Source: Paramecium pentaurelia (lineage: Eukaryota; Ciliophora; Oligohymenophorea; Peniculida; Parameciidae). Taken from it: a stretch of DNA of 64,000 nucleotides. This document shows positions 12,139 through 24,427 of this stretch, one piece after another (the stretch's first letter is position 1; each line of letters begins with the position of its first letter). The notes beneath the pieces are model-generated. The model ran no database searches, had not been told where the DNA came from, and saw only the letters and a program-made list of their open reading frames with translations. The position numbers and the translations under genes were made by a program. Where the stretch lies: positions 1 through 64,000 of the forward strand of contig CAJJDO010000143.1 of assembly GCA_905183005.1 (NCBI GenBank). The letters run 5' to 3'.

Positions 12139-14160
12139 TCATTTATTCAATATTAATTTTGAGAATTCCTCCTAAGATATTTTACCATCATTATTACCAT
12201 CTGTTTCATTTAAAAATAACTTCCAAACATCTGTATTTAATTCTCCCATAACTTCTTCTATTTCTTACCTACTAATAAAGCCATCTCCATCAGAATCGAA
12301 TATCTTGAATGCTTATTCAACCTTTTTTATTGAAATAATCTTCTCTTCATTTATTGCAGCCATTAAAAATTCATTAAATTCAATAACTCCTGATTAATTC
12401 TTATCAAGCTTAGAAATAATCTTTTCAACATATTCTTCAGCTTATTCTTTACTTTTTAGAACTTTAGTATATCCTTCTACTAATTCTGCTTTACTTAAAA
12501 CTCCATCTTTATTCTTATCTAAAATCTGAAATGATTTCTAAAGATCTTCTAATTCTTTATTAGTAGTCATTTGACTAATAATATATTAAACAATTGCAGC
12601 TCTAAATTCGCTTTTGGCTTAAAATTGAGCCAAATTTTCAAGAACTTTTTAATTTATTTAGGTATTAGGTGCATGCTTTGAGATCCAAGGGTCATTTAAT
12701 GCTTGTGAAGCTGAATATCTTGAGGTTACATCTACTTATAGCATTCTTTGAATTAAGTTCTTTGCTTCTCTACTTATTGAATCCCATTCCTCAACTAATC
12801 AAAATCAAAATTAAAAATATACTTGGGAATTTGAATTTTCCAGTTTTGACCTTTTCAAAAATTTCATTCTCATTTTTTCCTGTAAATGGAGGATATCCAC
12901 ATAATAAGATATATAAAATAACACCACACGACCATACATCGCATTTCTCATTATAATTATGATTTAAGACTTCAGGTGCTATATAATATGGCTTAATATT
13001 TATTTTTATAACATACAGTCCCTAATCTTTTGGTCATATTCTTTTAGGAATTAAATCTTCTTGAGCATCCAAAATCAATAATCTTTATTAATGCTTCAGG
13101 TTCAGTACCTGAAAATAGAACATTCTCTGGTTTTAAATCTCTATGTACAATTTTTTATTCATGACAATACACTACTGCCATTAATATTTATCTCATTAAA
13201 TCACTAGCTCTTTTCTCAGTAAATGAATTCATTTTCTTTATTCTTTCAAACAATTCTCCACCGCATAAATATCTAAATTTTATATTATTAATACTCTGTA
13301 ATCAAATAATAATTATTAGAATCTTGATACAATTCATACAATTTAACAATATTAGGATGATATAGATTTTTTAACAAGTTCATCTCTGAAAACAGTTTTT
13401 ATTCATCTTCCTTAATTAATTCTTACTTTCTAATTTGTTTCATAGCTCTAATTAAACCTCATCAATTAAGTAAAATATTTATACCTGTTGTTTTGTGTGT
13501 TACTTTCCAAACTTTTCCGAATGCACCTTAACCTAAAACCTAACCGAGAGTGTAAACTTTAGTTATTGATTGTTTTTTTAAATTTACGAATAATTCTACT
13601 CCAAATTTTACAGACACTGATCCTACTGAAGCCATACTCTATTTTCTGCTTTGACTATTATCTTTAGGATCATGAGGTACTGTTTTTGAGGAAGCTGCCG
13701 GAGACTTTCTTGTTCCTGTATCTTATTACTGCTTTTACTATGTTTCATTTTATATCTCCAATTTTTCTGCTTAAATTATTTTTTCTAACTGAATTTGATC
13801 TACTTCATCCTTTTTTGCTCCAAAATCCTCCTTTCTTTCATCTATTTCATCTTATTTTTCTGAAGCATCAAAAGGCTCCTTCAAATCTATTAAAAGTCTC
13901 TCCTCACTTATAGCTCCTTTAGTATTATTTATTTGATTCAACTAATTAAACACCAAAGCTTCTTCATACACTTAAGGAACAGAAACACTTTAAGAAGGCA
14001 ATTTTGAAGGAGGTCCATCTGGACTTTCTTCTTTATGATTAGACTTCTTATTAATAGAAACATTATTGTTATCACATACTAATTCTGTTTTTGATAATAT
14101 TACTCATATACCCTAAGATGAGAATGCCTAAAGCTATTTATGGCAGCAAGTACTTCCCAT
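12139..14160 (-). CDS. calcium-dependent protein kinase (CDPK)
   Basis: The gene reads from ATG 14158-14160 down to TGA 12139-12141. The N-terminus MGSTCC is a classic myristoylation plus palmitoylation signal. A ~150-residue Ser/Lys/Gln-rich leader follows. The Ser/Thr kinase domain has GQGAFGKVW, AMK, VHRDLKPEN, DFG (IIDFGCS) and YYIAPEV. The C-terminal calmodulin-like part has EF hands such as DKNKDGVLSKAE, DKNQSGVIEFNE, DSDGDGFISRQE and TDGNNDGKISQEE. Four tiny introns were resolved: 14085-14111 (27 nt, carries an in-frame TGA), one of 27 nt near 13470, one of 22 nt near 13300, and one of 25 nt just before PYYIAPEV. It should phosphorylate substrates in response to calcium at membranes. 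Its 5' third is duplicated at 14931-15244 by an apparent assembly overlap. Confidence 0.93.
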
Positions 14161-14531
14161 TAATTTAACAATAAAAATATGATTAGATTTAAAACTTGAT
14201 TTATTAAGATTATACAATCTATAATCATAATAAAAATCATTTAAAATAATCATCTAATTTTATAATTGATAACTTTGAATGTCATTTTCTTCCGATCTTA
14301 TTATTTTTGGACTGATAAATTACCTAATATTCTTATTTGGGTATCAATTTCCTCTTATTATTTTAGAATATCATATAACAATTTCAAAGTGAGATAATAT
14401 AATAAATACAAGGACTTTAATGTAGAAATAAATCAATAAAACTTTGATTTGATATAGTTAAATTATTTTATTTTTTAATGGCAAATACTTTTTTTAGTTA
14501 TTATTATTAATTTAATTAATTTCATATCAGA
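14161..14531. other. divergent intergenic region (copy 1)
   Basis: About 370 bp between the start of the CDPK gene (minus strand) and the start of the syntaxin gene (plus strand). It would hold both promoters. No distinct motif is recognisable beyond A/T runs. The same sequence recurs at 15245-15615. Confidence 0.6.
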
Positions 14532-14929
14532 ATGAAACAGAATTTGGGATTCTTGAAAAATAAAACTCATACTCTAAACTCTTATAAAGAAAATCTAAGA
14601 TTGAAAACTAATAAATTTAAAGGTCTTAATCAATCTAACCCATTAAGTAATTTTTTTAAATTGATATTCATAAGAACAAAACTCTTTATTACAAAATTCT
14701 TAAAATAACTCTGCAGTATCTACAGATGCCAATATTTCAATAGAATTGTAATCATCCACCTTTGGACTTTCAGCTGAATGGGCCTAGGACTATTATCACA
14801 CAATCGAAAATATAAGACAAATTAAGGAATTAAGTACTAGATATTATTATTTTATATTAGTTAAAGAATTATAAATTTTGGGTATTAAAAGAATTAAGAT
14901 GTAATTTGATGATACTAGTCGTATCGAAA
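14532..14929 (+). pseudogene. 5' fragment of syntaxin gene (duplicate, truncated at N)
   Basis: Identical to the first 398 bases of the syntaxin gene at 15616-16013, offset by 1,084. It is cut by the N at 14930. I consider it an assembly duplicate and not a separate gene; the complete gene is the one starting at 15616. Confidence 0.85.
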
Positions 14930-14930
14930 N
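14930..14930. other. single N at contig junction
   Basis: An ambiguous base sits exactly between two identical 1,083-bp copies, marking a scaffold join. Confidence 0.95.
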
Positions 14931-15244
14931 TCATCTTATTTTTCTGAAGCATCAAAAGGCTCCTTCAAATCTATTAAAAGTCTCTCCTCACTTATAGCTC
15001 CTTTAGTATTATTTATTTGATTCAACTAATTAAACACCAAAGCTTCTTCATACACTTAAGGAACAGAAACACTTTAAGAAGGCAATTTTGAAGGAGGTCC
15101 ATCTGGACTTTCTTCTTTATGATTAGACTTCTTATTAATAGAAACATTATTGTTATCACATACTAATTCTGTTTTTGATAATATTACTCATATACCCTAA
15201 GATGAGAATGCCTAAAGCTATTTATGGCAGCAAGTACTTCCCAT
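14931..15244 (-). pseudogene. 5' fragment of CDPK gene (duplicate)
   Basis: Second copy of the CDPK N-terminal coding region, starting at ATG 15242-15244 (MGSTCC) and ending abruptly at the N. The complete gene is at 12139-14160. Treat this as the overlap of contig ends. Confidence 0.85.
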
Positions 15245-15615
15245 TAATTTAACAATAAAAATATGATTAGATTTAAAACTTGATTTATTAAGATTATACA
15301 ATCTATAATCATAATAAAAATCATTTAAAATAATCATCTAATTTTATAATTGATAACTTTGAATGTCATTTTCTTCCGATCTTATTATTTTTGGACTGAT
15401 AAATTACCTAATATTCTTATTTGGGTATCAATTTCCTCTTATTATTTTAGAATATCATATAACAATTTCAAAGTGAGATAATATAATAAATACAAGGACT
15501 TTAATGTAGAAATAAATCAATAAAACTTTGATTTGATATAGTTAAATTATTTTATTTTTTAATGGCAAATACTTTTTTTAGTTATTATTATTAATTTAAT
15601 TAATTTCATATCAGA
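15245..15615. other. divergent intergenic region (copy 2)
   Basis: Same sequence as 14161-14531, here directly upstream of the intact syntaxin gene. Nothing further is recognised. Confidence 0.6.
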
Positions 15616-16744
15616 ATGAAACAGAATTTGGGATTCTTGAAAAATAAAACTCATACTCTAAACTCTTATAAAGAAAATCTAAGATTGAAAACTAATAAAT
15701 TTAAAGGTCTTAATCAATCTAACCCATTAAGTAATTTTTTTAAATTGATATTCATAAGAACAAAACTCTTTATTACAAAATTCTTAAAATAACTCTGCAG
15801 TATCTACAGATGCCAATATTTCAATAGAATTGTAATCATCCACCTTTGGACTTTCAGCTGAATGGGCCTAGGACTATTATCACACAATCGAAAATATAAG
15901 ACAAATTAAGGAATTAAGTACTAGATATTATTATTTTATATTAGTTAAAGAATTATAAATTTTGGGTATTAAAAGAATTAAGATGTAATTTGATGATACT
16001 AGTCGTATCGAAAAATTAATTTATGAAAAAAACTAAATAGCTACAACAGTAAATTTTTATTATATCTTTAAGAAAATTCTTGAATGTGAAAAGAACACTT
16101 AAAAGATTTAAAAGTATCAAAGCCCATTAGAATCTCATAGTGAAAAAAGAAGTAAAAATACAATATTATCATTTAAGTAAGAGAAAATATCTCCATTGCT
16201 TTATCTTAATAAATATCAGAAACAGCAGGTCTCTTGAGAAATTAATAGAAAAGAATGGTAACCATGATAAAATGCATATCCATAGATCAAAATAGTAAGT
16301 GTTATTAATTATTTTATAGAACATTTTTTAAATAAAAAAGAGGAAAAATAAATAGAATTTAAGGAGAATAATAATTTAACTTTATAAGAAGAAGAGCTTT
16401 ATGATTAAATTCAATAAGATAAGTATATAACTATTAATAATGAAAATAGTGATTAAGAGATAAATAAATTAGTTTAGATGATTAATGAGTTAGCTTAAGT
16501 TTTCTAATCTCTGAATTAACTAGTTTTAGATCAAGGTCATCTTTTGGATAGGATTGATTAAAATATAGATTAAGCATATAAAAATATAAAAAAGGCTAAT
16601 TGCGAACTAAAGAATGTAATATTTAAAAGTCTATCTTAGAGTGAAGAATCTCAAAATTCTCCATTAGCAAATAAATGTATAAATACATTAATAGTGTCTA
16701 TTTTTATTTGTTGTTTACTGTTAGTAATTAAATATTCAAGTTGA
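15616..16744 (+). CDS. syntaxin-16/Tlg2-like Qa-SNARE
   Basis: ATG 15616 to TGA 16742-16744. Removing five introns of 28, 27, 24, 26 and 25 nt leaves 999 nt, a 332-residue protein. The N-terminal half has SAEWAQDYYHTIENIRQIKEL, close to the helical start of syntaxin 16 (LPPDW...EI..I..IK.KM.EL). The SNARE motif contains LVLDQGHLLDRIDQNI, with the central Gln of Q-SNAREs, like syntaxin 16 MVVEQGTVLDRIDYN. The protein ends in one hydrophobic anchor (LIVSIFICCLLLVI) and a few residues, so it is tail-anchored. It should act in endosome-to-Golgi vesicle fusion. The first 398 bases are duplicated upstream by the contig overlap. The subfamily assignment is from motif resemblance. Confidence 0.88.
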
Positions 16745-16939
16745 AAGTGATAAAATATAAAATAATTAACAATCAATAAGACATTTCAATTCTCTTATTT
16801 ATTTGAATAACAGGCAACCTTTAGATAAAGTCATGATTTTCAGAAAGTTCATCTAAATCCTCATTTAATTTAATTGAAATTATTTCATTATTTATGCTAT
16901 TAGTATTGATAAAATAAGATTAAAATTAAATTATATAGA

Positions 16940-18199
16940 TCAAAATATCAAAAATTAAACAATATCTATATGGGATTTATCGAGAATATTAGAGAAAGAA
17001 GGAGTTCTTTTTGATAATTAATTAATTATTGTTAGACACTGATCTGCTGTTGCCCTTAAATCAGGATTAAATTGAAGCATCATCCTAAGTAAATTCTAGT
17101 ATTATTAATCTATGTCTGATTGATTGATTAAATGTAACATCATTTTTTCATCATATGTATTTGATTCATGATCAAATAAATCTTTTCTTGTTAAACTAAA
17201 TTTATATGATTATTTAATACATTTTGTATAAAACAACACCACAACTAAAGATATCACATTTTTAATTAAATATTTTCTATTTGATTTCAGGTGCTGTATA
17301 ACCATGAATTCTGCAAGTTGGATTTCTTCATTAATAAAATACAATAATTACTTATTCTAGAAATCTATGAGTTTGCATCCTAATTCAAATTCTGATATAA
17401 CAAGAGTATCTAGATTATTCAATTCCTTGAAGAATATATGTTCTGGTTTTAAATTTCTATGGACATATCCTTTTGAATGAATAAAGGAAACAGTTGATAT
17501 TAATTACTAAATAAATTATATAATTTACTTTAATGATTTATTAGACTTCTTCAAATTATAACTATTTTGTCTTAATGAGATCAGCTAAAGAACCTCCTTC
17601 TGGATAATCGAAAATGAAATGATATTATTTATTATTATTATATGCTTCTTTAAACTTTAAGATTTTCGAATGATCTAATTATTTTAGGATTTCAAATTAG
17701 TAATAGAAATCCTAAATATTATAATTTTTCTTTTACTTCATCTGAATATTGTATAGATTTTTAAATAGTTTTACACATATAAGAATCTCTTGAATAAAGA
17801 TATTTCATTTTTAAAAGCTATTTGATCTATAAAATATAGACATAATTACATAACCAAAAGAACTGTATTATATAGAATTGATTGGTTCATAAAGAATTTA
17901 ATATTTTCCATAGGTGACTATACCATTGAGAGTCTATTTAAATATATTACAGGTTGTTGCATCCATCAAGAAGAACTTTTATTTTTTATTCCAAATTAAC
18001 CAAAATCCATTGAGTTATATGGTTTGTTGATTAATAGACCAATCAATTACAGTTTAAGGAGTGAGTTTGATAGTATATTTTATTTTTGTAATGGTCTTTA
18101 AATAAAATAAATATATACTTCTCCTAAGAGAATTTCATTTTCATTCTTAAAAATGTAGTATTTTTTAGTGAAAAGAGAGTGTTTACGATAACACAACAT
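16940..18199 (-). CDS. kinase array member A: probable pseudokinase
   Basis: ATG 18197-18199 to TGA 16940-16942, about 380 residues after removing several 22-26 nt introns. An N-terminal module (MLCYRKH..., then ILLGE, DWS, LNGFWLIW) matches those of the three neighbours. The kinase domain keeps the fold marks: MCK as the Lys motif, GGSLADLIK, GYTAPE and CDIFSCGVVLYKM. It has lost catalytic residues. The glycine loop is degraded (SIQYSSFGYV), HRD is HRN in GYVHRNLKPEH, and the DFG position reads EFE. Frame, introns and codon use are intact, so it looks like a selected pseudokinase and not a dead gene. It lies 149 bp from member B and probably arose by tandem duplication. Confidence 0.85.
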
Positions 18200-18348
18200 G
18201 ATATGTATTAGGGGATATAATTATTTTGTTGATAAATCTAATAATAATAATCTCTAATAATTATGATTGATTTGATTAAAATCAACCCATTATAATCCAT
18301 AAATAAAATCTAATATTAAATAACTCTATAAACATAAATAAATGAGAA

Positions 18349-19621
18349 TCATAACTAATTAAAGCCATTCTTTTTGATAGGAATGTGCTTTACTTATTGA
18401 ATTACATCTAATGAATTCTATTCTTCTAAAAGGAATAAATCAAAATTATCAAAATATTTTTGTGCATCTTTTGCAGTTATTCTTTAATTAGGACATGTTT
18501 CTAACATTTTAAGTAAAATATTCTTGAATTAATTATTATATGATGTGAATTGTTTTTCTTCATAAACTTAAGCTTCTATATTATAAATTTCACTTTCTTC
18601 ACTCTACACTTCAAGATTATATCCTGTTAATCTATATATTTAAATAAATAAAGTTACATTGAATATAATAATGATCCACAACTGAAAACATCACATTATT
18701 CATTATATGGATTAGTCTAATCATATTTGATAACTTCTGGAGCCATATAACCAGGAGTTCCACAATTTGGATGTTTTATTAAGATATCTTCAACTCTTGC
18801 AGCAAATCCAAAATCGCACACTTATATGTTAGAAACATCATTTTGTTCTCTCAATAAAATATTATCAGGTTTTATGTCTCTATGAATATATCCTCTTGAA
18901 TTCATATAAATGAGTGCATTCAAAATTTACTAGAGATTTATTATAATTTAAATTACCTTCATTATAATAACTATTTGATCCTAATTCAATGTTTTATAAG
19001 CCATATATTCTCTAAGTGTTCCTCCCCTACAATAATCCATAATAATAAAGAAATGTGATTTTGAACTATAAACTTCCTTAATTTTGATAATATTTTCATG
19101 GTTCAATGATTACATAGTCATCAATTCATAGATAATGTCCTATTATATATATTTCATAATTACGTTTTTTGAAAACTTTTTATTAAATTTCATAACTTTA
19201 CAAGCATACTCCTGTCTGTCTATTAGACTAACCACTTTGATAACCTAGAAACAATAACATTTTAGACTTACTTTGCCAAAAGTCCCTTCTCCTACAATTT
19301 AAATAGGAAAATATTATGAATTAATTTCATTATAAAGTATTTTTCCATCAATTTGAGATTTTAACTTTCTGCAATTCTAATCAGACATATTGAATAATTT
19401 TTTTTGATTTTTCCATTCAATTATGAACCCATTAAATTATTATAGTTCTCTGTCAAAACTCCATTCAAATCTTTATTATAAATTTATGGGCAAAACATAT
19501 TTAGGATTTGTATTATTCTAGTATAACTTTTAGTTAGTACCTTTCCTATGCATATATTACCATCTTGGATAAATAAGAGATATTGTTAATCTATTATAGC
19601 ATGTTTACGAATGCAAATCAT
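18349..19621 (-). CDS. kinase array member B: Ser/Thr protein kinase
   Basis: ATG 19619-19621 to TGA 18349-18351. The N-terminal ~70 residues (MICIRKHA, IQDGNICIGK, FEWSFD, FNGFIIEW) form the module shared by the array. The kinase domain has GEGTFGKV, ACKVMKF, GYIHRDIKPDN, VCDFGFA and GTPGYMAPEV, so it should be active. After the usual ILTGY helix the C-terminal lobe ends with QRITAKDA, followed by a short tail. Introns of 23, 27, 27 and 26 nt were resolved. The Gly-Thr-Pro-Gly-Tyr activation end suggests a CAMK/ULK-like kinase; the specific substrate is unknown. Confidence 0.9.
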
Positions 19622-19844
19622 AATTAAATTGAAATTAAATATCATTCAACTATTAGATATCCGATTGCGTTTTTTCAGTTTGTATATATAATTTTATGTT
19701 TTAATATTAGTACTATTTTATAATATTAGAGTAATTGTGTCATTTTTAACTCAAAAAAGGTTTAGATTTAATATTAATAGTTTAAATGAGAATATAATAA
19801 CTATTAAATGTCATAAGACATAAAAACATTAACAAATTTAATAA

Positions 19845-21153
19845 TCAGAAATCTATGTTCATAAGATTAGGATCTGATTTGGGTTTGATAGACATCATGA
19901 CAGGTAATCTTTATATATTTTCATCTTGAGGAATTTCATCAATCTATATTGAAATGTGATCCAAAATTATAAGTGCTTCTTTAGCAGTAATTCTATGTTC
20001 TGGATTATCTTCAAGCATTTGGGAGAGTAAATTATGAAAATAATAATGGATATCTCCAAAGTTATAATCAACTTTTTTATATAATTTGTTATTTTAGTAT
20101 ATTTCTGATTTTGTATCTCCTTCAAATAAATATTTATGAGTGAGTCTATGTATAATAATTGAATAAAATTACAATTAATAGAGGATCACTCCACAACTAA
20201 AAATATCACATTTTGTGTCATATGGTGTGAGTCCATCATTGTTTATTACTTCTGGAGCTACATAACCACTAGTTCCACATACTTTATACTAGATATGTGG
20301 ATCATTAAGATTTGCAGCCAGTCCAAAGTCAATCAACTTAATGAGTGCTTTGTTATTGAGATTTAGTACTTTGATCATCAGTATGTTATAAGATAATGTT
20401 TTCTGGTTTAATGTCTCTATGGATGATGTTGTTTGAATGGAGATGATCTACAGCTTATAATAATTACTTAAATATTATTAAAACTTACTTTCAGAATTCC
20501 TATGATTTCTTCTTCACTTAATTTGGCCTTCTTACACATGTAATTTTTTAAAGTATCACCATTGGGTAATTCCATAAGTAAATAGAAATGCCTTTGAGTT
20601 TTGGATATTCCCAATAGTCTAACTATATTTTAATGGTTTAATAAAGAATGTATTTAAATCTCATTCATAATATCCTAAATTCAAAATATAGTAATACTTG
20701 TTCAGAAAAGTTGTCATTTGGTTCTATGCATTTGCAGGCGTACATATTTTTATTCTGATAACTTACTACTTTCAAAACCTTGAATAATCAATATAAAAGT
20801 TACATTACTATAACTTCCTTTACCAATTTCATAAATGGGTTTATAAAACTTGTATAAGTTTGAAAAGAAGATTTATGATTTCACTGTGTCTTAGAATACC
20901 TAGCAATCTTCTGGTTTCATTTCAAATTAAATTAGTTTCTTGTTATAGAGAAACTCAAATCCAATTAATTTGTTGTTGTCTAAGTTCCAATTTACTTCGA
21001 TCTCTGAATAAAATGGAATGATGTATTTAGCAATATTAGTTCCCTTTAATTTAAAGAATAAATTACATCTATTATAATGATATCATGAGTTTTGATTCCA
21101 ATCTTGTAAATGTTATTGAAAAGTTTACGCTTCCTTTTGCAGATAAATTGCAT
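19845..21153 (-). CDS. kinase array member C: Ser/Thr protein kinase
   Basis: ATG 21151-21153 to TGA 19845-19847. The N-terminal module starts MQFICKRKRK and continues with IPFYSEIEVNWN and LIGFEFLYN. The catalytic domain has GKGSYSNV, ACKCIE, NIIHRDIKPENI, LIDFGLA and GTSGYVAPEV, all intact. There is a slightly longer insert between the catalytic loop and DFG (LQHTDDQ...). The C-terminal tail after HRITAKEAL is Pro/Lys-rich. The first intron is 23 nt, right after the N-terminal block, at the same place as in B and D. It is 223 bp from B and 115 bp from D. Confidence 0.88.
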
Positions 21154-21268
21154 ATATACAAATTTATTAATTAAGTGCATGAAACTTTAGGAAATTTCAG
21201 TAATGAATTGTAACTATTCGTCAATTATACATAATGAGAACATATATTTATTGAAATCAATATTGGTA

Positions 21269-22541
21269 TCAACACTCAATTCTTTTCATAGTTTAAATTG
21301 AAACTGTCTTAACCTGTTGTATTTCTGAATCGGAAACATCCACTTCGAAAGCATCCTTCTTTGTAGTAACAATCTATTCTAACATTTCTAAAGCTTAAGT
21401 AGCAGTTAATCTAACATTTGGATTCTCTCTCAACATTCCTTTAAGAAGTGGTTAGAATTCATTATAGTCAAATTACTCTTATTCCAAACGAAATTATTGA
21501 TTCTAAAAGTACACCTCACTATAAAAAGATCCATCAAATAAATCTGCCCCATAAATTCTAATATTATATACACATAATTATTACATTTTATGTAATAGAA
21601 CTCCACAACTAAAAATATCACTTAATTCATCATAAGGATGATGTGGATCAAAATTAATCACTTCAGGAGCTATATATCCTGGAGTACCACAATTTGGATA
21701 TCTAGTGGCTACGTCCTCTTTCTTTGCTGTCAATCCAAAATCGATCATGTATAGTTTCGAAGGATCACGATATTGACTTAATAAAATATTCTCTGGTTTA
21801 ATATCTCTATGTACATATCCCTTAGAATGTAAATATTAAACTATATTTAATATTTGCTAAAATTAATTAAAATTGTGAGTACTTTCATAATTATATATAC
21901 TTCAAATTGAGTAATTTCAGTTAATTTCTCTAAATATTCTTTTAATGTTCCTCCTTCTACCAAGTCTGTTATTAACCAGATCTATTTATCTTCCAAATAC
22001 ACCTCTTTCACTTTAATTATATTTGGATGATTTAATGACTAAAGTATAGAAAGTTCGTTTTTAAAATCCTATGATTGATATTAAAATAAAGGATACATCA
22101 AATTAAGCCATTTTAAGAATCTTGCAAGCATAGAACTATTTCTCAATGTTATTGAATACTTTGATTACCTAACATACAATATAATAATTTTACTTTACTA
22201 AAGCTTCCTACCCCTATAATATATAAAAATTGATAGAATGCTTAAATATTTCTGTAAAGAAATCTTCCATTCAAAACTTACATCAACTCTATTGTATGTT
22301 AATGACTCATATCAAACCATTTCTTTTTTCTATTGATAATGATTTCAAACCCTTATAATTATTGATTTTCATTAAAACACCATGTAATAATACTTTCTAT
22401 ACTATAAGGAATACGATATTTTGGATTGTTCTAAGACTATAATTTAAAATATTCAAATACTTTTCCAATCATTAAGAGATTGTCTTAGTTAAAGATTCCA
22501 TATTTTTAGTTTAAAAAGGTGTGATGTCTCACACAAATCAT
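21269..22541 (-). CDS. kinase array member D: Ser/Thr protein kinase
   Basis: ATG 22539-22541 to TGA 21269-21271. The N-terminal module starts MICVRHHTF and has LLMIGK, a 24-nt intron, then NNPKYRIPYS, ITWCFN and LQGFEIII. The kinase part has GVGSFSKV, GYVHRDIKPENI, MIDFGLTA and GTPGYIAPEV, then SDIFSCGVLLHKM and VRLTATQALEM. All catalytic residues are present. It is the furthest upstream gene of the array. Its closest relatives by eye are B and C. Function is unknown beyond protein phosphorylation. Confidence 0.88.
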
Positions 22542-22825
22542 TAAGATGGATATAATTTAATTAATGAAATATTTAATTATCGCAAAATACTCTGGAATAT
22601 CTTTTTTGAGTGTTATTTAAAAACTATTGTCTTCATTTAATTTCTTAAGTCTGTCAAAATTATGAGTAAGTGACATTAATGTTATATGCTATTATTCATA
22701 ATTAAAGAATTGATAGTATAATAATAATTTTAACTCTATATAAATAGAAATCAAAATAAGTAAGTAATTTTAGTTATCATCACATATTTAAGATTAATAA
22801 TAAAATTAATTAATATAAAAAGAAC

Positions 22826-24170
22826 TCATTCTTATATCTCCATCTATCTCTAAGGTACATCTAATGCTTATTAATTGATTTCATTTATAGGAATTTCTAC
22901 TTAAATATTTTAAACTTATTGTTGTAATTGTTAAGGTATTTGTTCTACATTTTAATTTTATTGCATGAATTAACTTAATATTTGTTATCTGCAATTTGGA
23001 CATGAATTCTTTATTCTAATCCATGGTTTCAAACATTCTGAATGGAAAATATGTGAACAACTTAATTTCATTACCATTTCATTCTTTAATAAATTCATAT
23101 CACATATTGAACAAACAAATTCATTTTCCATTTTAAATTTTTAAACAGGTAACATTTCAATTTATTCTTCACTTATTATTTATGCTGATTATCTTAAATA
23201 TGGGTCTCTTGGTGGTAATAAATTTAATGCACTTAATATATCAGGTGGTTGATGTTCAGTTTAATTTAAATATTATTCTCTTGCTCTTATAATACCTATT
23301 ATACATTGTTAAACCATTCTTATTAAAAATATAATTGTGATCACTACCAATGTGATCTAAGATCCTTTCTATTAATCATCTTTCAAATTACTAATAGAAT
23401 TTGCTGCTGAATATAGTAATCTAGTAGTTGTTATTATTAAAAATATTTTTATTAAGATACCCAATTTAGTTATTGAATAAAATTAGTATAGTAATGTGAA
23501 TATGATTAATTAACATAAGGTTTGATTTGGTTCAGGTAATTTCTCAAAATGTGTTACCAAAAAGTAACCTATAATTTTCATATTTTTATATCTACTTAAT
23601 ACAATGAATAAACACACTACATAATATAGAACTTCATATGCACATCGAAATATTCCTTCTCTTTCAAACATAAATTCATTTGGAATCAAGGCTCTTCTCT
23701 TTAATAAGTCATTTGAAAACAATGCGAAAAGAACTGATTAAATATAATAGGCTGCTATAAAGTGAAGAGATTAAATATTTTAAAAACTTACTGATTCTGA
23801 GTCCACTATTGTAATTATATTGAAAGTTATTAAGAATGCCTAATTATAATGTTCTATACCAAATTTATAATTATGAGAGCATAATATTCCTTGTAGCAGT
23901 TCTGTCTAATATAACGACCTATCTAGCCCAGGGATGTGATTTGAACATGAGTTTTCATTAGGATGAATAAAATTATTGCAACTAATAATTCTGTGAATCC
24001 TAAAATTAGCCCATACACAAAAGCCAGCTATTCATAATAAGGTTTCTGAAATTTATGAATGTAATCTTTACATCATCTAATTTCTTCCAGAATATATAGA
24101 AATAAAGTCCAGCTGATATAAAAGCTACTTATAATACACAAAGCAGCATTTTTAATTAGTTTTGCGTCAT
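22826..24170 (-). CDS. polytopic membrane RING-H2 protein (probable E3 ubiquitin ligase)
   Basis: ATG 24168-24170 (an in-frame ATG at 24147-24149 is an alternative) to TGA 22826-22828. Several hydrophobic helices fill the N-terminal half (for example FISAGLYFYIFW, GFTELLVAIILFIL). A 26-nt intron follows LDD. The C-terminal region carries a RING-H2 finger: FVCSICDM, then MVMKLSCSHIFHSECLKPWI, then CPNCR, giving C3H2C3 spacing. The last ~55 residues are Gln-rich. Family knowledge (membrane RING-H2 ligases such as HRD1/gp78-type) suggests ubiquitination at the ER or another membrane; the exact subfamily is not clear. Confidence 0.82.
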
Positions 24171-24427
24171 ATAATATTAAATATATTTAATCACTGAGAT
24201 TTATAAGGCTCTTATCTTTAAATTAACAGAATTATAATTTATTATAAGAAAATTAGATTTGAGAGCTTTGTATTTACTTGTTAACTTAGTTAAGAACATA
24301 ATTCTAATTATGATTTAGAATTTATGATTTTAATTATAAAAATATAAGAATTATAATTTTTTTTCTCAATTCTTGATTTAAAAATAAAATGATAATGAAT
24401 ATATATTAATTTTTTATTTATAAATTA

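Larger units (their letters stand above)
13847..14929. repeat. 1,083-bp direct repeat, copy 1 (contig end overlap)
   Basis: This segment is repeated without any difference I could see at 14931-16013, with one N at 14930 between the copies. It contains the 5' part of the CDPK gene, the shared upstream region and the first ~400 bases of the syntaxin gene. Copy 1 stops exactly at the N and copy 2 starts exactly after it. This is what two overlapping contig ends joined without merging would give. Confidence 0.9.
14931..16013. repeat. 1,083-bp direct repeat, copy 2
   Basis: Second copy of 13847-14929, offset 1,084. After 16013 the sequence continues into the unique body of the syntaxin gene. If the window is corrected by deleting one copy and the N, CDPK and syntaxin become ordinary divergent neighbours about 370 bp apart. 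Confidence 0.9.
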
